Origin: DATDRS01 sp035291605 | GTDB lineage: Bacteria; Chloroflexota; Anaerolineae; Anaerolineales; UBA6663 | NCBI GenBank assembly: GCA_035291605.1 | Contig: DATDRS010000290.1 | Span: forward strand, 1-9,685 | DNA length: 9,685 nucleotides | Direction of reading: 5' to 3' | In this document: one piece after another, positions 7,267 through 9,685 of the stretch | How positions within the stretch are numbered: the stretch's first letter is position 1 | Layout of the letters: each line of letters starts with the position of its first letter | The notes under the pieces: generated by a model | The model's input: only the letters and a program-made list of their open reading frames with translations | The model's database searches: none | Told to the model about the DNA's origin: nothing | Translations under genes and position numbers: made by a program

Positions 7267-7938
7267 TCACACAGAAAAGACCGGCCCATCTACACAGGCC
7301 AGTCTGCGCCGGCCGTCCCGTTCCAGCCAACAGGCCAGGCACGCGCCAGCGCCGCAGGGCATGGGCGGGGTGATGAGGGCCTGCACAAAATCGGCCGGGC
7401 GAGCCGGACACATGGCCCGCGCTTCGCGGGCGCACGGCGCCGGGTCTGGCACGTCAAGGGCAATCAGGTCAGCCCAGGTTGCGAGGTCCGCGGTCAGCGG
7501 GCCGCGTTGGATTTCGACATCGGACGGGACTTCGGGGAGCGGCGAGGCAGATGAGAGCAGGAGCGTAACCGCGCGGCGGCTGGCCAGGGCGAAGTGCATG
7601 AGGGGCAGAAGACGCTCGACGGAGGCGGCGATAAGGAGCAGATGGGCGGCGCGCGGATGAAACACGAATCCGCGCCCGCAAGGCCCGATGAGGTCAAGCA
7701 ACATCCCCGGCTCCAGCGAGGCAAGCGGGGAAGCCCGATCTATGCTGAATTCCAGTTCATCCCGCGGGCCAGGATAGGGGAAAATGGGGAGGCGGACAAA
7801 CGATTGAGGGGAGCCTTCCACTCGAACGAGGTGAAACTGTCCGGGCGCCGTAGTCCCGGCCGGCTCTCGGCTGCACCTGACATGCACCTGTCCGCTAGAT
7901 GTCGCGATTTCGGCGACGGTTAGTAGAAATTGGCGCAC
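7267..7938 (-). CDS. PyrK-like flavin/[2Fe-2S] electron-transfer protein (dihydroorotate dehydrogenase electron transfer subunit family)
   Basis: 223 residues with the domain order of PyrK. The N-terminal beta-barrel flavin domain has APGQFHLVRV at 31-40 and VRLPIF at 48-53 (compare RRPxSI), followed by GPCGRGF at 85-91 (compare GPLGNGF). The C-terminal [2Fe-2S] site is CGAGACLAC...C, with Cys195, Cys200, Cys203 and Cys215, then VDGPVF, a close match to PyrK ends. In the family this subunit passes electrons from NADH through FAD and the cluster to PyrD. Here the nucleotide-binding GGGxGxAPL segment reads IAASVERLLPL (103-113), with the glycines gone, so NADH use is doubtful. No pyrD lies in the window. 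GTG 7938 is the only in-frame start near the N-terminus, because a TGA lies just upstream in frame. No Shine-Dalgarno is visible; see the promoter entry for possible leaderless transcription. Alternative: a paralogue with another redox partner. Confidence 0.82.
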   Translation of the reverse strand: MRQFLLTVAEIATSSGQVHVRCSREPAGTTAPGQFHLVRVEGSPQSFVRLPIFPYPGPRDELEFSIDRASPLASLEPGMLLDLIGPCGRGFVFHPRAAHLLLIAASVERLLPLMHFALASRRAVTLLLSSASPLPEVPSDVEIQRGPLTADLATWADLIALDVPDPAPCAREARAMCPARPADFVQALITPPMPCGAGACLACWLERDGRRRLACVDGPVFSV

Positions 7939-8020
7939 GCGGCGATGGTATCATAGCCGCCAGACCTGTCAACCGGAGTATAATCGGTGGATCAGTTGTC
8001 TATCTCAAGGAGAAGAGTCT
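7939..8020. promoter_or_regulatory. Divergent promoter region between PyrK-like and SPFH genes
   Basis: On the - strand, TTGACA (complement of 7967-7972) is followed after 16 nt by TACCAT (complement of 7945-7950). A transcript would start near 7938, the GTG codon itself, which would make the mRNA leaderless and explain the missing Shine-Dalgarno. On the + strand, a perfect TATAAT lies at 7979-7984 with no convincing -35, giving a leader of about 30 nt. AAGGAGA (8007-8013) lies 7 nt before ATG 8021. The two promoters sit almost back to back, so mutual interference or a shared regulator is possible. Confidence 0.5.
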
Positions 8021-9076
8021 ATGAATATTGCGAGTTTGCTTCAAGGCCTGGCCAGCCTGGCCTGGCTGCTGGCGATAGGGGCGTTGGGCTTTGCCGTGTT
8101 TAATGCAGCGCGAGGCAGGCGGTTCGCGGGCGGCGCAGCGCTGCTGGTGGGTGCGATGGTCGCCGCCGTCGTATTGACGATCGTCGCCGCCGGGTTGGTG
8201 TTCATCGAGCCGGATGAGCGCGGCGTGGTGATTTCCGCGCTGGACCCGAAGGGCTACCGCGATCAGGCATTGACGCCCGGCCTGCGCTGGGTGATCCCGT
8301 TTGCCGAGCGAGTGCAGAAGTACACCATTTCGCGGCAGACCTACACGATGTCGGCCACAGCAGCCGAAGGGCAGGTAGAGGCCGACGATTCGATCCGCGC
8401 CCGGACGAAAGACGGGCAGGAAGTTTTCGTGGACGCGTCGGTGATCTATGCCATTGACCCGGACAAGGTGGTGGCCCTGCATATCACGTGGCAGAGCCGC
8501 TACCAGGATGAAGTCATACGGCCGCTGTCGCGGGGCATCATTCGCGATATCGCTTCGCAGTACGGCGTAGAGGAAATCGTCAGCACCGAGCGCGTCGCGA
8601 TGGAGCAGTTGATCACGGAGGAGCTCGCCCGGAAACTCGCCGATAACGACCTGGAATTGGGCGATTTCGTGCTGCGCGACATTCACTTCAGCGATGAATA
8701 CGCGGCGGCGGTCGAGCAAAAGCAGATCGCCGAGCAGCAGGCCCAGCAGGCGGCGCTTGTGGTGGAGCAAAAGAAGCAGGAAGCCGAACAGGCGCGCCAG
8801 GTCGCGCAGGGCCAGGCGGATGCAGCGGTGATCGCGGCGAGAGGCGCGGCCCAGGCAAGAGTGATCCAGGCGGAGGCCGAAGCGGAGGCGCTGCGCCTGA
8901 TCAACGAGTCGCTGAAGAATAACCCGGACCTGCTCACCTACCGCTATATCGAGAAACTATCGCCGAACGTGCAGGTGATGTACCTTCCCTCCAACTCGCC
9001 CTACCTGATCCCGTTGCCGACTGCTCCAGCGCCGACCGTCGCCTCGACGACGGTCGTGACTTCGACGACCCCCTAA
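8021..9076 (+). CDS. SPFH/prohibitin-domain membrane protein
   Basis: 351 residues. Two hydrophobic helices at about 8-28 and 37-61 anchor the protein in the membrane. An SPFH (band 7) domain spans about 62-225, with the family-like segments TPGLRWVIPFAERVQKY (85-101), DGQEVFVDASVIYAID (131-146), IIRDIASQYGVEEIVSTER (173-191) and LGDFVLRDIHFSDEY (213-227). An Ala/Glu/Gln-rich coiled coil runs from about 228 to 300 and ends in an EAEALRLINESL segment typical of prohibitins. A Pro/Thr/Ser-rich tail (about 334-351) closes the protein. Prohibitin-like SPFH proteins assemble into large rings or cages that organise membrane domains and regulate membrane proteases such as FtsH. The NfeD partner of many bacterial SPFH genes is not adjacent. 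Start ATG 8021 has a clear AAGGAG 7-8 nt upstream. It has its own promoter and ends at a strong terminator, so it is probably a single-gene transcript. Confidence 0.93.
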   Translation: MNIASLLQGLASLAWLLAIGALGFAVFNAARGRRFAGGAALLVGAMVAAVVLTIVAAGLVFIEPDERGVVISALDPKGYRDQALTPGLRWVIPFAERVQKYTISRQTYTMSATAAEGQVEADDSIRARTKDGQEVFVDASVIYAIDPDKVVALHITWQSRYQDEVIRPLSRGIIRDIASQYGVEEIVSTERVAMEQLITEELARKLADNDLELGDFVLRDIHFSDEYAAAVEQKQIAEQQAQQAALVVEQKKQEAEQARQVAQGQADAAVIAARGAAQARVIQAEAEAEALRLINESLKNNPDLLTYRYIEKLSPNVQVMYLPSNSPYLIPLPTAPAPTVASTTVVTSTTP

Positions 9077-9094
9077 AGTTCAGCCAGCGCCTGA

Positions 9095-9129
9095 CCGCCG
9101 CTCAGAACCCTGAGCGGCGGTTTTCTTTT
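9095..9129 (+). terminator. Strong rho-independent terminator after the SPFH gene
   Basis: Perfect 11-bp stem CCGCCGCTCAG (9095-9105) / CTGAGCGGCGG (9110-9120) with the 4-nt loop AACC, followed immediately by TTTTCTTTT. It begins 18 nt after the SPFH stop codon. The opposite strand has only the A-run complement, so it works in the + direction. Confidence 0.93.
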
Positions 9130-9375
9130 CTCGACGCCGAAACTTACAGTTGGCTTACAAAATATTCTTTAGGTTTGCAAAAGTATTATTATTACATTTG
9201 GAAGGGCGTATGGAGTCTCCCTCGCAGGGGTTCAGCGGTTTCCTTGCGTAACACCAGCAACGTTTTTCTGCAGTAAGCAGGTGCTTATTGGTGTATCCCT
9301 GGCCTATGACATCTGCTTAGAAATGGGGTACTGTTCCATTCCGCGTCTGTGATATTTTGGACGCACTGACGAAGT

Positions 9376-9433
9376 ATCGGGCTGCTCCTGGCTCTGGTTT
9401 AGCCATCTGTGTGTGGAGCGCCCGATAGTTTTT
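9376..9433 (+). terminator. Terminator-like or attenuator hairpin in the leader
   Basis: ATCGGGC-t-GCTCC (9376-9388) pairs with GGAGCGCCCGAT (9415-9426), a 12-bp stem with one bulged T. Its loop holds a second stem, TGGCT/AGCCA (9389-9393 with 9401-9405). After two bases comes TTTTT (9429-9433). It could end a short RNA started near 9200, or act as an attenuator for the gene at 9605. Confidence 0.5.
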
Positions 9434-9439
9434 GCCCAG

Positions 9440-9461
9440 GTTCATCACTTGTTACATAAGG
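9440..9461 (+). promoter_or_regulatory. Two 11-bp direct repeats of GTTNAN type
   Basis: GTTCATCACTT (9440-9450) is followed directly by GTTACATAAGG (9451-9461). The same GTT(C/A)A core and 11-bp step recur at 9515-9547, 75 bp further on. Such head-to-tail 11-bp half-sites are typical of OmpR/PhoP-family regulators. On its own this pair is weak evidence. Confidence 0.3.
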
Positions 9462-9514
9462 TGCTATCTCAATAGGACAAAGGTACCACCAGAAGAGACG
9501 TAACCGCTGGAAAA

Positions 9515-9547
9515 GTTAAACGGTAGTTAAAGTGAAGTTCACAAGAA
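9515..9547 (+). promoter_or_regulatory. PHO-box-like triple 11-bp direct repeat
   Basis: Three consecutive 11-bp units begin with GTTAAAC (9515), GTTAAAG (9526) and GTTCACA (9537). In hexamer terms this is TTAAAC-5-TTAAAG-5-TTCACA, the layout known for PhoP boxes (TTHAYA-like repeats with 5-bp spacers in Bacillus, GTTCACC units in Streptomyces). It lies 58-90 bp upstream of ATG 9605, where an activator site overlapping a -35 could sit; a weak -10 candidate, CATATT, is at 9552-9557. Phosphate-responsive or similar control of the downstream gene is inference. Confidence 0.42.
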
Positions 9548-9604
9548 AACGCATATTTCTCAGGTCTCGCAGACATTCACACACAAGCATGGGGAGTTGA
9601 AACT

Positions 9605-9685
9605 ATGAAACACTTGCGGCGATCAATTATTGTGTTGCTCATCTATCTCACCGTCCTTTATAACGTGGAGCGCCTGGACCTGGGG
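9605..9685 (+). CDS. Start of an unrecognised membrane protein, 3' partial
   Basis: ATG 9605 is preceded by GGGGAG (9591-9596) 8 nt upstream, and the frame stays open for 27 codons to the window end. It begins MKHLRRSIIVLLIYLTVLYN and continues VERLDLG: a short basic N-terminus, then one hydrophobic segment (about residues 8-20), fitting a signal anchor or first membrane helix with the N-end inside. I do not recognise the family from this fragment. The long preceding leader with hairpins and direct repeats suggests the gene is tightly regulated. Confidence 0.7.
   Translation, partial: MKHLRRSIIVLLIYLTVLYNVERLDLG

Larger units (their letters stand above)
9130..9604 (+). other. Structured noncoding leader/regulatory region, no recognised RNA family
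   Basis: About 475 nt without a convincing gene, visibly richer in A and T than the flanks. From left to right: an A/T-rich tract with TATTATTATTAC (9184-9195) that may hold a -10 box; a tight dyad at 9271-9290; small hairpins AATGG/CCATT (9322-9326 with 9336-9340) and GCGTC/GACGC (9343-9347 with 9360-9364); a large terminator-like hairpin (9376-9433); and 11-bp direct repeats at 9440-9461 and 9515-9547. A Shine-Dalgarno and ATG follow at 9591-9607. I could not match it to GEMM, cobalamin, fluoride, 6S, SRP or RNase P RNA patterns. Confidence 0.55.

Noticed and set aside
9219..9229. CCCT/AGGG mini-hairpin in the leader
   Set aside because: Only four base pairs; too short to support alone.
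9130..9604. Known riboswitch or housekeeping RNA (c-di-GMP GEMM, fluoride, cobalamin, SRP, RNase P)
   Set aside because: None of the conserved core sequences of these families could be found by eye, although distant variants cannot be excluded.

Overview
The window looks like a GC-rich bacterial chromosome segment, most likely from a Chloroflexota (Anaerolineae-like) organism. That placement is inference. It rests on the overall protein flavour: an O-antigen-ligase-type membrane protein fused to TPRs, a very long HEAT-repeat protein, a PyrK-like protein beside a PIG-L deacetylase, and a stand-alone SPFH protein. No rRNA or other phylogenetic marker is present. No mobile element, CRISPR array, tRNA or rRNA was seen.

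Layout. Positions 1-6876 hold five genes on the + strand. These are a 5'-truncated polytopic Wzy_C/O-antigen-ligase-like protein with C-terminal TPRs, a cyclophilin-type peptidyl-prolyl isomerase, a small VTT/DedA-type membrane protein, a response regulator with a degenerate GGDEF-like output domain, and a 793-residue HEAT-repeat protein. The last three are packed tightly (6-nt gap, then an 8-nt overlap), so the response regulator and the HEAT scaffold are probably made together. A heptanucleotide repeat with inverted copies lies between the isomerase and the VTT gene.

Positions 6900-7938 are on the - strand: a PyrK-like flavin/[2Fe-2S] protein whose pyridine-nucleotide motif is eroded, followed by a PIG-L/LmbE deacetylase gene that has lost its middle and is frameshifted (a pseudogene). 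A compact divergent promoter region (7939-8020) separates them from a + strand SPFH/prohibitin-type membrane protein, which ends at a strong intrinsic terminator (9095-9129).

Positions 9130-9604 form a noncoding stretch of about 475 nt, visibly richer in A and T than its surroundings. It contains consecutive hairpins, a second terminator-like hairpin with a U-run, a tight dyad, and two sets of 11-bp direct repeats resembling PhoP/OmpR-family (PHO-box) sites. It leads into the start of an unrecognised membrane protein cut off by the window edge. This leader/regulatory region is the part of the window least explained by known families and the best candidate for something undescribed.
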